This document shows, piece by piece, positions 1 through 11,967 of a DNA stretch of 64,000 nt. Numbering within the stretch: the first letter of the stretch is position 1; each line of letters starts with the position of its first letter. The DNA lies in NCBI GenBank assembly GCA_005281725.1, contig SSBO01000012.1, positions 14,279,231 through 14,343,230 on the forward strand, in the 5' to 3' direction. The notes under the pieces were generated by a model, which searched no databases, had not been told where the DNA came from, and saw only the letters and a program-made list of their open reading frames with translations. Source of the DNA: Wuchereria bancrofti (Eukaryota; Nematoda; Chromadorea; Rhabditida; Onchocercidae). The translations under genes were made by a program, and so were the position numbers.

Positions 1-399
1 CCTAATTTATCCTTCCGTGGCTAAAAACTGACAATTACTATCTTTAAAAACTTTTATCGTTATACCTCACGAATTAAACAGTTCGATCTGAATCAGACAA
101 CAGCCTATTCCTTTACTTTTTTCCTCATCCTACTTTCTTTTCTGTAAATTTACTTCAGTTAAGTAAAGAAATAAATAATTTTTACTTATAAATATTTGGC
201 AGATCATAAAACATGCATTTTATGCTATATTGATTCAGCTTATTCAGTTTGTTCTTTGATTATTAGCTGCGATATAATAATTGGGAGTGTATTATTATTA
301 TTAATTATGCGCGTCAATTAATAGTAATAATAACGACGGACTAATAATTAATTTCGTTTTGATTTAACAAATAAGTTTTATCAGTGAATAGCAACGTAC

Positions 400-564
400 T
401 GATATCAAATCTTTTTCCTTATCCGTGACACCTCCCTTTGGTGACGAAGCATTGGATGAGGGTCGTGTCACCATATGATATGGCGATGATGAGTCATTGT
501 GCTTGGTATTATTATTCGCTGTTGCTGTAGCCGTCGTTACGGTTGCATTCGACGCTTCAGACAT
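400..564 (-). CDS. possible first coding exon of a gene leaving the window on the left
   Basis: On the minus strand an ATG at 564 opens a frame of 55 codons. It reads through a Ser/Thr/Ala/Asn-rich stretch and then a charged segment ending VTDKEKDLIS. It ends exactly at a strong GTACGT donor (399-394), phase 0. The low-complexity hydrophilic start followed by a charged helix-like end suits the N-terminus of an intracellular protein whose other exons lie to the left of base 1. I do not recognise the family. The frame is also open a little upstream of the ATG, so the exact start is uncertain. It could be a chance frame. Confidence 0.35.
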
Positions 565-1570
565 CTCTCGTATCTCGGGAAAGTGTACTTTTCTAGTATG
601 AGTAGTAACTTTAATGATAACAACAATAATGATTAATAATGGATAATCAATAATGATAATAATGACAAATAGTAGTGTTGATAACAATGATAACAATAAT
701 ATTTTTTTATTAATGATTTAAACAACATTTAATAAAATTCGAAAGAAAAAAGAAGAAATGATAGCATCTTTTTCTGGATGAAGTTGGTGAGTACTATAGC
801 AAAGCAGAAGAATATCTTTTTTTTTAAGTTTTTTTTTAAAGTCAATAAAACGCCAAAGTCTATATTGGATCAATTTAGATTAGACACAACTGTCTTATAA
901 ATTGATTTTCAGTTTATCTATTCCATCGAAAAAATCATTAATTTGTTAGTAAATTAAAGTAGAAAGTTCTCTTTTTTTAAGTTACTTTAAAAAGTCATAC
1001 AATTATTTGAAAATATTTGCTTATTAAAGTTAACCAATCATCTATAAATATTTCTTCCTAGTTGATATTACTGAAAGAATTTACCTCTAAATTCCCACTA
1101 CTCACCACAAAACTATGAAACAATGCGACAAGACGAAGCGACTGTTAAACTGACAATGAGGTAATAGCTTAAGAATGGCACAGTGGATAATTATGCAAAT
1201 TTAAAAAAAAAGACCATTTTTAAGTCATTTCAAAATTTGCATATATGCAAATTACCTATTTTAAGATGAAGAAAAGAATTAAGTTAACCATTTGTATCAA
1301 TGAATTATCAGTGAATCAAAAATTCTTTAAAAAGGGGTTAAAATTATTTGGTTTTATCACGCAGAGTCAGAATTAGTAGACTAATTGTATACGTACTAAT
1401 TCTGCTGGCAATTATTATCACTATATATAATCCTTTACAACTTTTTTCATTTTATTTTTGTGCGACAAATATATTTTTATCATTTTATTAACTTTTTTCT
1501 TAATGTTTACAAATTTTTCAAATTAATTTGAACATATAATAACATTTTCATGTCATAAGAACTTATAAAC
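565..1570. other. intergenic, AT-rich
   Basis: About 1 kb between the left-edge exon and the stop codon of the UNC-93-like gene. It holds AT-rich sequence with short ATT/ATA runs (about 600-720) and poly-T stretches. I see no convincing exon, RNA gene or repeat family. The left part may be promoter for the left-edge gene and the right part 3' flank of the UNC-93-like gene. Confidence 0.5.
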
Positions 1571-4500
1571 CTATAGGTTGTTATTTCCGCATACAATTGA
1601 AATAGAAGTAGTATGCTTGGCAGAGGAAACAATTTCAATTTCCCGCAAATGTATCTTCCAAGCAATTGTGAAACATATCGATGCGGCAATTAGACTAACA
1701 GCCAAAATTATCATTTGAGTATGCAAATCCAGCACTGATGAATAGAAAAATGATGCGCATGTTGTCGTCGACTAAAAATAGTTCAACTTTTTTGATAACA
1801 GTAATGACGATAGCAGCAATAATAATAATAATAGCAATATCACTTCAACAAATATCAATTATTTTCATAAAAATTGTGCTTGAAGAAAAGATTCAAGTCG
1901 GTTAACAACTATAAAATAATTCAATTTCACGGATATTTTGTTTACCTGTCTGTTTATTTTACAATTTTGAAAGCTTTCTTTTAATGTCACTGAATTTGAG
2001 AACAAATGCAAAAAAGAAAGAATATGCGACTATTAATTACATTACAGTAATTAACTTTTAAATCATTCCGATATGTCAGACGTATAAAACATAATGTCAA
2101 ATGCGCTAGCTAAAAAAGAAGAATGCTTAAAGGCTAATAAATTTTCATTACGATTTATTTGAAATGAAATATTTTATTAAACTATCATAAAAGATGTCTA
2201 AGTTATCTAATTACCTCAATTTTCTTATATTTGCGAAAAATGATCGAAACAGAAATGGTAACATTACCTGAAAAAATTTACTTAATGCAAAAATTTGTGA
2301 TGAACTTTCACGATCATACATTTTCGTGAGCACAGCTGTTCGTAACGTATTCCAACAACTATCACCGATGCATATTAACATTCCAATGACAAGCCATATG
2401 GAAAGACTAAAATAATTATTTTAAAAATTCGAAAATTTTCGGAAATTTTCAAAGCATTTCAAGAACTAAGTAACAGTTAAAGGTTTTCAAGATGTAAAAA
2501 AATTAGAGATTTTAGTAAAAGATTAGAAATTTTAACATAGATTTTTCTATTTCGAAATTTTATAGAATCTATTCTTTTTGCTTGTCGAGAATTTTCGAAC
2601 AGATTTATCCGTCTAATATGAAATTTGAGCAAAAATGTTTATATATTTATTAAATTAGTAATGACCTTGGTGATAAATAAGTAGCACCATTTGTTGGCTT
2701 CAAATTTGCATTCTTTGGAAAAGCCAAACAAACTCCCAAAAAAGCTAACAGATATAATGGTAGTGCAATTAGCATTGTTGGCATATATCCAAAGTTCTTG
2801 ATTCGTTTGCTTAAAAAACTGATAAAACAACCACCTGTAATGATATTTCTAAAATTTTAGAAATATTGTTTCCAAAATTCATTTTTTTCTCGTATTAGTC
2901 ATTCTGAAACATTTTGCATTAACTACATCTAATTTCAAAATGCGGAAAAAGATTTTTAAACAAATATTTATCTAAATTTAATTCAGTAGATTGGAGATAA
3001 AAACGAAATGGTTAACAGAATGAAAAGTAAAACCTTCAAATATGGCAATAAGCAAAAAAAAAACTGTTTGAAAGTATTTTATTTTTGTTTTTCTTCTCAA
3101 ATTAAAAAAAAATTGTCATAGTTTAAAATTCATAAAAACCTCACTATAACTCACAACAGGGAAGATAGAAAAACTAGATTAAAAAATAAAAGGAAACTAA
3201 CACTATTAATTTATGAAAAAAAACGTTATTATATTGCTTCTAATTCGTTCCAAGAAATTGATATCACGTTTTCCTTATCATCCATCACTGATAAAATGAT
3301 TATTCTCTCTTCTGTTTTCTTTTTCTTTTCAATCTTCAAATGTCATAGACAAATATTTGTATCACTAACCAGAAATTTGCGATGCTGAAGTAATAAATGC
3401 ATAATATGCAATAATTTCATTACCAAAACCGATAACTGATTTTGAAAATGATAAACATGAAGGATAAATGGTTATGTAAAGTGATAATGATAAACCCATA
3501 AACATGAAACATATGGCTAAGAAATATACTTTTATGTCGGTAAGCAAACGTACACTTTTTCCTAAAAATTTCACAGCATTTTTTTTACCACTGATTTAAG
3601 ATTTAAAATTGAAAGTGAAAGGTTAAATATTTCACTGAAATTAGCAAAATTTAAATGCTTCATGTATTCTCTTATAAATTTCTTTTCGTCTTTTTTTTTC
3701 GATCTGAAATATAATTTGGATAATTCAGATAGTAATTAGGCAAATTTTTTAAACTTTCAAAATTAGCTAAATTGGTAAATAAGAATGAGATGAATTGTGC
3801 TATTGAAACAATTAAGAGGCCATCCGGAAGTTATGCCATGCTTTAGGATACAAACCAAATAACTAATTAAGAACCAAATAACTAATTAGGAACCAAATAA
3901 CTAATCAAATAACGATTAATTAATTAGTGAATTAGTTCATTTATTATGTTTGTTAAATTTAAAGTAATTTCAGTAGTTTACTTATGGTTGTTAAGAAGCT
4001 GTCACGTTTCGTTATTGACTGATTGGAATGACTGGGTAGCAATGCGAATAAAATATTCGATAATATTGTAAACGCTGATAATCCACCAAAAATATATCTG
4101 TCAATATTTCATAAATATAAACAAATAAATTTAAATCTACCTGCAATTTTAAAATTGTAACGTTTCTCTGAGCTTTAATAAGCATAGATTATTGCAATTT
4201 TTAGATTTTTCTAACTTAAACATATGCCGTACTGGTTTTTTGCTAAATTTGATAGTAATTTCCATATATGCAAGGATTTCCTTCCTTTTTGTAGATCTAT
4301 CGGACATTATGGGTGAACGCTTCTGATTCATAATTCTAATTCATAAATGTTTTATCAAACTTTTAATTTGGAAATGACAATAGTTTAATAGTTGGCTCAT
4401 TTCAACCTTCATTTTTTGAAAAGTTTTATTATTAGACTTAAATGTGATGAAATTAAAAGCTCTACATCAGTGATTACTCTTGTTGTCCACCGGTTTATTA

Positions 4501-6604
4501 TCCGGATTAGAATACTATGCTAAAGATTGTAGAAAAATTGACTAATTATATAATAAGGAAATTTTGCAGAAGTTTTAAGAATGCGAATCAGTTTTCTTTC
4601 GGATTGCTAAACGAAGCGGATTATTCGGCAAAAGGTCTGACTATTAGCTAATCATTCAAAAAAAAAAAATGCAACTATTTAAAGAGTTTGTTTTCGGAAA
4701 TTAAAATTCTTTGGCAGTAATTGATTATTTACTGAAGCATTTATGTCTTTAAAAAAGAAGTTAATTAAAATGAAAACAGGAAATATTGGATAAAAATGTG
4801 GAAACCGTTCGAAAAATCGATGACTCAAAAATAGAATTCTCTTTGAAACTATTTGGTATAAGCTTCCAAATTATCATCTTTTCTTGATTTCGTTAATTAC
4901 TGAATCAAGCGTTTTCTTTTCTTTTTTTCTTTAAAACGTTAATTACCTAATTAGTTCCATTGATATCGTTTCTGCTTCACCAGTTTTATTAAATATTATA
5001 AGTAAGAGCAGACCACCGAAGATGAGACTGAAAAATATATGCTTTTGCTAGAGATCATAACAACGATACGTAAGGTCAGTATAGCGTTGTTCAAGTTATT
5101 ATTTGTAATTTTTAACATTTGTAAGTAAAAAAAGGCGAAAAAAAGTGCCGCGAAGTAAATAAAATTTAAATTGAATAAAGATTAGATGCAACTAAAATAA
5201 ATAAAATTCATTCTTTTTAACTTTCCTTTTTTTGCTATTTACATAGCACGTGTGTTATCAGTAGTCACGTGTTACGTTTAATTTTAAAGGAAGTGTGATT
5301 AATTATATACATTATCCTCATTCTATTAGATGTTTTTTTTTTCTTTTTTAATTAATAGCTGTAATTTCAGTATGTTTTAATTTTAGTACATTTATTATGA
5401 AAGAGAAAAAAAATGTGCAAACCTAACAAAATTGATACCCCAATGAAGACCGCTATTTCGTGATTCATTGCCAAACGTTGTTATTTCTTTCATGTAAACA
5501 CCATGACCGGTCCAAATAACTGCAATAGCAATCGCTGCTACTTTAAAAAGAAAATAATCATTCCAATCATTAAAAAAAAAAAATATTATCAAATATTTCA
5601 ATGAAAAGATAACATTCTATTAATATTTAAATTCGTAATGATTAATAAGATTAATAATATTTTCAAATAAAAACTATTGAACTATTACTATATGATCTGA
5701 ATAAAATCAATGGATAATCACATCCTTTAACAATAAATACATTTTAAAAAAAGGCTTACGAGCAGCTGCTAAACCCATTAAGGCAGATGCAATATAAAAG
5801 ACATAACTGTTGACAAGCATAAATGTAACCATAAATGTTGTATACAGTACGCTTGCTAAGAACATTGTCCATTTAGCGCTCAAATAGCTTACCACAAGTG
5901 GCGTAATAAACGTTGATAACGTGAAAGTAAAATAGGTAATACACATCCTAAATTTATTCCTCATCTTTTTGCTATATAATTTATTCTTTAAAGAAGCAAA
6001 TTTCTTCATTAAAATCGATCAATGTAATAGTAAATATTACATTCCTTCTTTTCCTTTCATTAAATAATTTAATGTAGCTAATTTATTGAAAATGTTCTAT
6101 GCTGCAAAATAATATTTAATCACTCAAAATAAAAAATTAATCAAATCATTAATTATCTACTCAATTTATTATTTAATGTATTTTTTCAAGTCTAAGTTTT
6201 ATGCAATGTTAAATTGCTTCATAGTAGTACTTTCAAATAAAATTTTAATTAAATTTATTTAGTAAAAAACTTTGTTTTTTTGTTAACTGAAATTTTTCTG
6301 AGTAAAAAATTTTCGCGCTTATTTATTTCTTCTTTTTGGAATAGATGAATTTTATCAAAATTTAACAACTGATTAAAACATTATAGATTAAAACATAAAT
6401 CATATGTAAATTTACTTACCCGTAATATCCAGCATGGGCAGATATTCGATCGGGATATGCGTTTGATACAGATTGTAAAGCCGTTTCAGTGATATATGCT
6501 TGGGTATCAAAGCCAGCAAATACCAACATAAATGCCATACCAAACATAATTACGCATGGCAATTCAGAATTTAAACCAATTTTGGCATAAAATTTATTTG
6601 ACAT
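1571..6604 (-). CDS. UNC-93-like multi-pass membrane protein
   Basis: Nine exons on the minus strand: 6604-6420, 5947-5760, 5540-5423, 5027-4947, 4097-3982, 3561-3370, 2834-2666, 2406-2268, 1771-1571. Phases join cleanly to 462 residues, the usual length for UNC93A-like proteins and much shorter than C. elegans UNC-93 itself. Family landmarks in order: the TM1 region followed by HAGYYG, then LSAKWTMFLASVLYT, IWTGHGVY, ESRNSGLHWG, FNKTGEAETI, YPSCLSFSKS, GDSCWNT and a short polar C-terminus. About 11-12 hydrophobic segments fit the major-facilitator-type fold. In C. elegans, UNC-93 regulates the two-pore K+ channel SUP-9 in muscle. What the shorter UNC93A-like paralogs do is poorly known, so the exact role is open. 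The start is the first ATG (6604). A TTTGCAG acceptor at 6643, 38 bases upstream, could be a trans-splice site or the end of an upstream intron, since the frame is open back to it. Confidence 0.9.
3849..3911. repeat. short tandem repeat in an intron
   Basis: Three head-to-tail copies of a unit of about 19 bp containing AACCAAATAACTAATTA, the last degenerating into TAATTAATTAG. It lies in the UNC-93-like intron between the exons at 4097-3982 and 3561-3370. No coding role is visible. Confidence 0.8.
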
Positions 6605-9600
6605 TTCTTTTACTAGCAAAATTTTTGAAGCAAATTTCAAATCTGCAAATCGATTAAATTATTTTAATTTTCATCAAAGTAGGCAATTTAATTAAGAAAA
6701 AATATTGTTTTTTAGCTTGAAATAGTCACATTTCTTCGCTCATTTCAATTTTATAACATTCTAATATCATTTAGTACAAAAATGTTTCTTTTTTTTTCAG
6801 AGTAAAAAAAAACTGTTCAAATAATTTTTCATTGAAATGCAAAAAATCAAAGTTTGTGAAAATTACTTCATAATGACATAGTTTGTTAAGAAATTTCATT
6901 TAATACTTATAAAGAACACATTGAAAAGATTGTAATTAATCATATCTTCAACACTAAACTTATCATATCAGTATCAAAAATTTTTGCAAAGTCCTTATCA
7001 ATAAAAATTATTATGCTTATTTAGTTGTTTAATTAATCTTTCGCTTTAAATTTTCTTTTTATCAAAATAAAGAATTAATTATCAGTGAAAGTGTTGATAA
7101 GTATAATAAATTTTTGCGAATAATAATAAAAGGAGAAAAAAAGACTTCCAAATAATTCGAGACGAAAGGTTAATGAGTTTAAGAATACTGAGGAGGAAGT
7201 AAGGAGGAAGTAAGTTACACTAGAAGGCGGGCAGAGCAAAAGAAAAATAATTGGGTGATGCTCTATCAGAACAATAATCACTAAACGATTTTGATAAAAT
7301 ATCATCACTAATTAAAACTATGAAAGAAAAAATTATGTCACGTCAAATTAATCAGTCGCATATAATTTAGCCTAAATTGCTAATTAATTCCCTGCAGGAT
7401 GCATAAATTTGGGTGTTAATTTATTTTATGCAAAATAAATTTATTAGTTCTATTATTGCTATCATTCTAATCATTATTCTTGCTAGTATCATATTATTAT
7501 CATTTTATTTTTAATATTACCATTCATTTAGCCATGATAATATTTATATAACAATTCTGATTTGTCTTCTTAGAATTTTTTTGGTGATAACAATTTCTTT
7601 GTTATCAGATTCAAGCTTCTATTAGAAATAATTCTTCTAAACTAAGATTATTACGGTTTTCTTATTGAATGATCAATCCGTAAAATATGTAATTTCCCGA
7701 TAGGTTGCAAATGAGGATGGATTCTGAGAAAAATGAAATAAAATGTCGCACATTGGAAATTTAAATGATTCCTGAAGAAACTTTCACGTAGATTAAAAAA
7801 TAAAAAGATAAAACGAGAATAAAATAAATGAGACTGAAAGTAAGGATTAGAGTGAAACGGTAGTAAAAAAAGGAAGTATTCACTTTTTGGTATTAATCGG
7901 ATTATTATTTTAATCGAAAATATCATTTATACTGTTTGTTTACTTTGGTTTAAGTGTGATAAAAATCAACTGAGAAGATTTAAAAATAGATTTTCTACAT
8001 TGTCTTCTATTTAAAGAAACGGAATCCGAAATGGCTTTAATCTCGTCCGATTTAATTATCACTGCATGCAATAACTGTTGTATGTATAATATCTTATTAT
8101 CATATTGTATTGTTCATTGACAAATAACAGGGCAAATTAATTATTTATCTGAATTTGATTCAGATAAATTGAACAAATAATTTTAGCCCTAGCATCATGC
8201 TTTTCCAGCTATTTCATCCAAATATTTATAATGGGCAAAATCATTATTTGTTAAAATTTAATTTCTACTTTTCTCGATAGGCTATAAAACTTTTCGCAAA
8301 GATTTTTTGAGTTATCATCTTTGAAATTTTTTACATCTTAAATTTCAACTTTTCAATTCTACCATCACTTTCCTAAAACGAAAAAAGCTGTTTTTCATAA
8401 TTAACATCATTACACATTATTTGTTGTTTTTCAATTAAAATTAGAAAATTCATTGAGCTTGATTTTATTTCCATATTGAACATAAACTTAAATGAAATAA
8501 ACATATGTAAAAAGCATTTTCCACTAATATCCAATTATGAAAGAATTAAACTGTCAAGATTTAAGGCTATCGTTGTTTTCCCAAAAAAATAAAATGCAAA
8601 CAAAATCGCAAAATGCTGGACTTATTATTATCATTTCTGTAAATATTTTTCTAATAATTGAATTAAATAATTGCGTTATAGAAATCCATGAAATTCACGT
8701 AACAAATGAAATAATAAAAGTTCTTAATTTTAAAATTTAAATTTATTTCCATCTATTTGCTCAATTTATTCATTTTATAGAAACGGGATGATAATAAAAA
8801 GGAGAAAAAAGAACAAAATATGTTAAAAATAAGTTTTCAAATTTTAATCCTTTTTAATTCTGATGAAAATTTATAATTGCTGAGGAGCAAATTAAGGAGC
8901 AACTGTTTTTTTAACTTTCAAGAATAGGTAAATAATTTTTGCCTATTAATAGTGCTTCGTTTTTTCTTCCCATATATGATGATGAATCAACAAGGGGAAA
9001 GCCATTATCAAAAATTTTTGAAACCGGTATTTCGGTTAAACAAGCAGAAAAGGAAGAAATTATTTATGTTCAACTTTTTCTGTTTTTGTTAAATCTCTTT
9101 TCTTTTTTTAGTTTTTTTTTTTTTTTTTCATTTTTTGTTTTTTTCAATTAAATAATGATAAATGTTATGGGAAAAAAGTAAAAATTATTAGCTAAAAATA
9201 ATTGTAGTATTATACAAAAAAACAAAAAAACTATTTATTTTTGGCAAAATATTTGCATCTTATTACTCTTTAAGAGAGAATTTAATGAATATTTTAATAA
9301 ATTTTATTAAATGAAACAAACAATTGCATTTTAGTTTTCTGTAGAAAGCGATATGCTTCTATAATTTTTAGTTTTTTTTCATAATATTTGACAATAAAGA
9401 GAATTTGTGCTTGAAAATTTTCATCGTTATCTCTTTTATATTCTTTTTTTTTTCATGAGAATATTTTTTGATAACATATTTGAAGGAACATTTTTACAAA
9501 ACAATGGCTGGAAGAAGTTTTTATTTTATCTTCCCAAGGAAATTTGCCAAATATGTAATTAAATTAATGATCACTTCGTGATGTTGCACTCTATAAAATG

Positions 9601-11967
9601 TTTTGTGATTTGACTGAATGATTTGACTGTTCTACTCATTTCTTCAACTCATATCAAAATAATCAAATCTTTTGATTCTTCCTAAGAACAAAAAAGAAAT
9701 GACACAATTCTTAGTTTCATTGTTTCTGTAAGTTTTATTTCTCATTCTTTGATATTTTTGAATCACTTTTACTTTAACAAAACCAAAGTAAATAAAGTAA
9801 TGTATTTTACGTATTTGAATGAATGGAATGCTTTTACTTTCTTTAAATTGAAATTGACTTCAAAAATTTCATTTTTAAAGTTTAAGATAGATATTGAAAT
9901 AAACGCTAGTAATTTCGGATTACAAATTATCGTACCAGTGATTATCAGTCAAGTGTACAATTCCTTTAATGATAACATAGTAGGAGACGGGGTATGCGTT
10001 TTTGTAATTTCGCCTTTATATTAATATCCAAATCCTTTTTTGAATATCGTGCGAATTTTTCCAGATATGTTTATAAACTATCTGCTAAGAATAACTAATT
10101 TTAAATTATTTAAATTTAACCAGCTGTAATTTTCAGTCACTGAATAATAACGGAAATAGTGGGATGCGTAGGAGATGAAATTCGCAGATCCAACAGCAAA
10201 GAGAAGAGTAGAAATCGTCTCCATAGATACAGTTTTATTGGAGGATTTGGTTACTTTGGTAGACTAGATGAGAGTGATAAACGCAAACATGAATCGAGCC
10301 GTAATCGGAGAAGAGATTATGAAAATATCAAATTTGATTTCGGTGGTTGGTTTTATTATCCATTTGATCCGAGAAGATGGATTTTTAGCAATCTCTAATT
10401 TTTCGATTTATAATCCTTTTAACTTATTGACTGGATGCTTCAAACTGCAATATGATTCACTAATGAAAAGAAAACTCTGAATTCGTCGCAATAAGTTAAA
10501 TTACTCATAATTCTTACATTATATGCTTTAATAAAATGATTTCACCCTTTCGCCAATCATTTTTTATTTCATGAAATCAAATTTTTTTTTTTCATGAAAT
10601 TTCTATTTCTTGCCATTTATAACTCCGTGATTTTAGGTAATTTTATTAACTGCTCAAGTATTACTTCATTCCTTAGCTAACATCATAAATGATAAATAAA
10701 ATTTTTGGTCAGTTAAATTTCAGAAAACAAATGTTCTGTTACAAAATAAGAATTGTTGATATGCATGTAATATACATTTGTTACGATGTTTTATCATCGA
10801 CCATAATTCTCGATTCTGACCAGAAATCTAATTTCTGAATGTTTATTTAGATTATGCTGCTACTATATGAAACAAATTATATTATTCAAATAAATCTACG
10901 AATTTAAATTCATAAAACTTGTAAAGAAGTTTAAAACAAATTTTTCCATTGTTAAATTTTATTTTTTCACTTTCTTGGAATTGCAAATATTTAAGGTTAG
11001 CATCACTATCATAAACTTAACGAACTGGAAACACTGTTTTCGGCTAATTAATTTCTGATGGCAAAGATTGCAAAAAAAAAATTTTTGTAAAAAATTCATG
11101 AATAACGACCAATGACAATTGCTATATTAAAGAGTCATCAATCAATGGTTTTTTTCCTTCGAAATCAAAAATCAAAAACTAATTGCTATGTTTTAAACTC
11201 TTTTACTTAATGCCATTTGCTGTTATCATTGAGTTGTTTACGTTTTACAAATAATGAATTTCACAAGTGTAACTGTGAAGTATTTACGTAATGTTTCGTT
11301 AATTCGCATTAGTTTTGGCATTATTACATGTTGCAATTAACGTAAATGATTAAAAAGTACTGAGATGAATTTACGTGAACGTGTCGCTAGAAAATACTTT
11401 TCTTTTTTCTACATGTTATTATTGAAGCATTAGTCGCCTGAATTATTACTTTTCGTAATAAACTAAGTTCTTCGGAAATGATTGTTGCTTTAATTCCACT
11501 ACAGTAAATTAAATTACCCATATGAAATCGATAAATTGTATGTTAATTGATATATTGAACCATTTCTGATTTGCTGAAAACCAAAAAAAAACATTCAGAC
11601 AAGTATTTGCTATCAAAGAAAAAAATTTGCATTGGACGGAAAAATTATATAAACGGATTTTTCATTAATATCCGGAATTTATAATAACAAATCGACATTG
11701 TGAACGGTTAAATTAAAATGATTTTTTAAGTCTAACGGTTAGTAAGCGCATATGTCATATTTTGAAATGATAAGATGTGAATGATATCATTTCAAATTTA
11801 AGTTGCATATCGCAATGCATTCATTCTTGCAATTTCATTTTTCTATAATTCTTCCAATTTCTGGAACTATAATTTAATGCATTAAGTGATTTCACACAGA
11901 CGTTGTTTTATAAATAAATATTTTAAATTTATCATTTGCATGTAGTGTTTAATTAATTTAGATAAAT
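6605..11967. other. long intergenic region, AT-rich
   Basis: About 5.4 kb between the divergent UNC-93-like (-) and transthyretin-like (+) genes, so it should contain both promoters. It is mostly AT-rich, with many poly-T and poly-A runs (for example 9110-9150) and a short AGGAGGAAGTA tandem at 7190-7215. The only stretch with some coding character is 10159-10398, listed separately. I found no RNA gene. Confidence 0.5.
10159..10398 (+). CDS. uncertain open frame, Arg/Gly/aromatic-rich
   Basis: An open frame of about 79 codons with less AT-biased composition than its surroundings. It is rich in Arg and Ser in the first half and in Gly and aromatic residues in the second (GGFGYFGR, then GGWFYYPFDPRRW). 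It has no ATG at its 5' end. An AG just before TGGGATGC could be an acceptor, which would make this a last exon ending at TAA 10396-10398, but I could not connect it to an upstream exon with confidence. No family is recognised. It may be a chance frame. Confidence 0.2.
   Translation: MGCVGDEIRRSNSKEKSRNRLHRYSFIGGFGYFGRLDESDKRKHESSRNRRRDYENIKFDFGGWFYYPFDPRRWIFSNL

Noticed and set aside
3562..3610. Acceptor at about 3590 for the UNC-93-like exon (adding GKKNAVKFL)
   Set aside because: Wrong phase with the upstream exon end at 3982; the TTTTTAG acceptor at 3562 restores the frame and matches the family spacing.
7651..7926. Minus-strand open frame of 91 codons
   Set aside because: Phe/His/Leu-rich translation of AT-rich DNA with no domain, no signal of purifying composition and no splice context.
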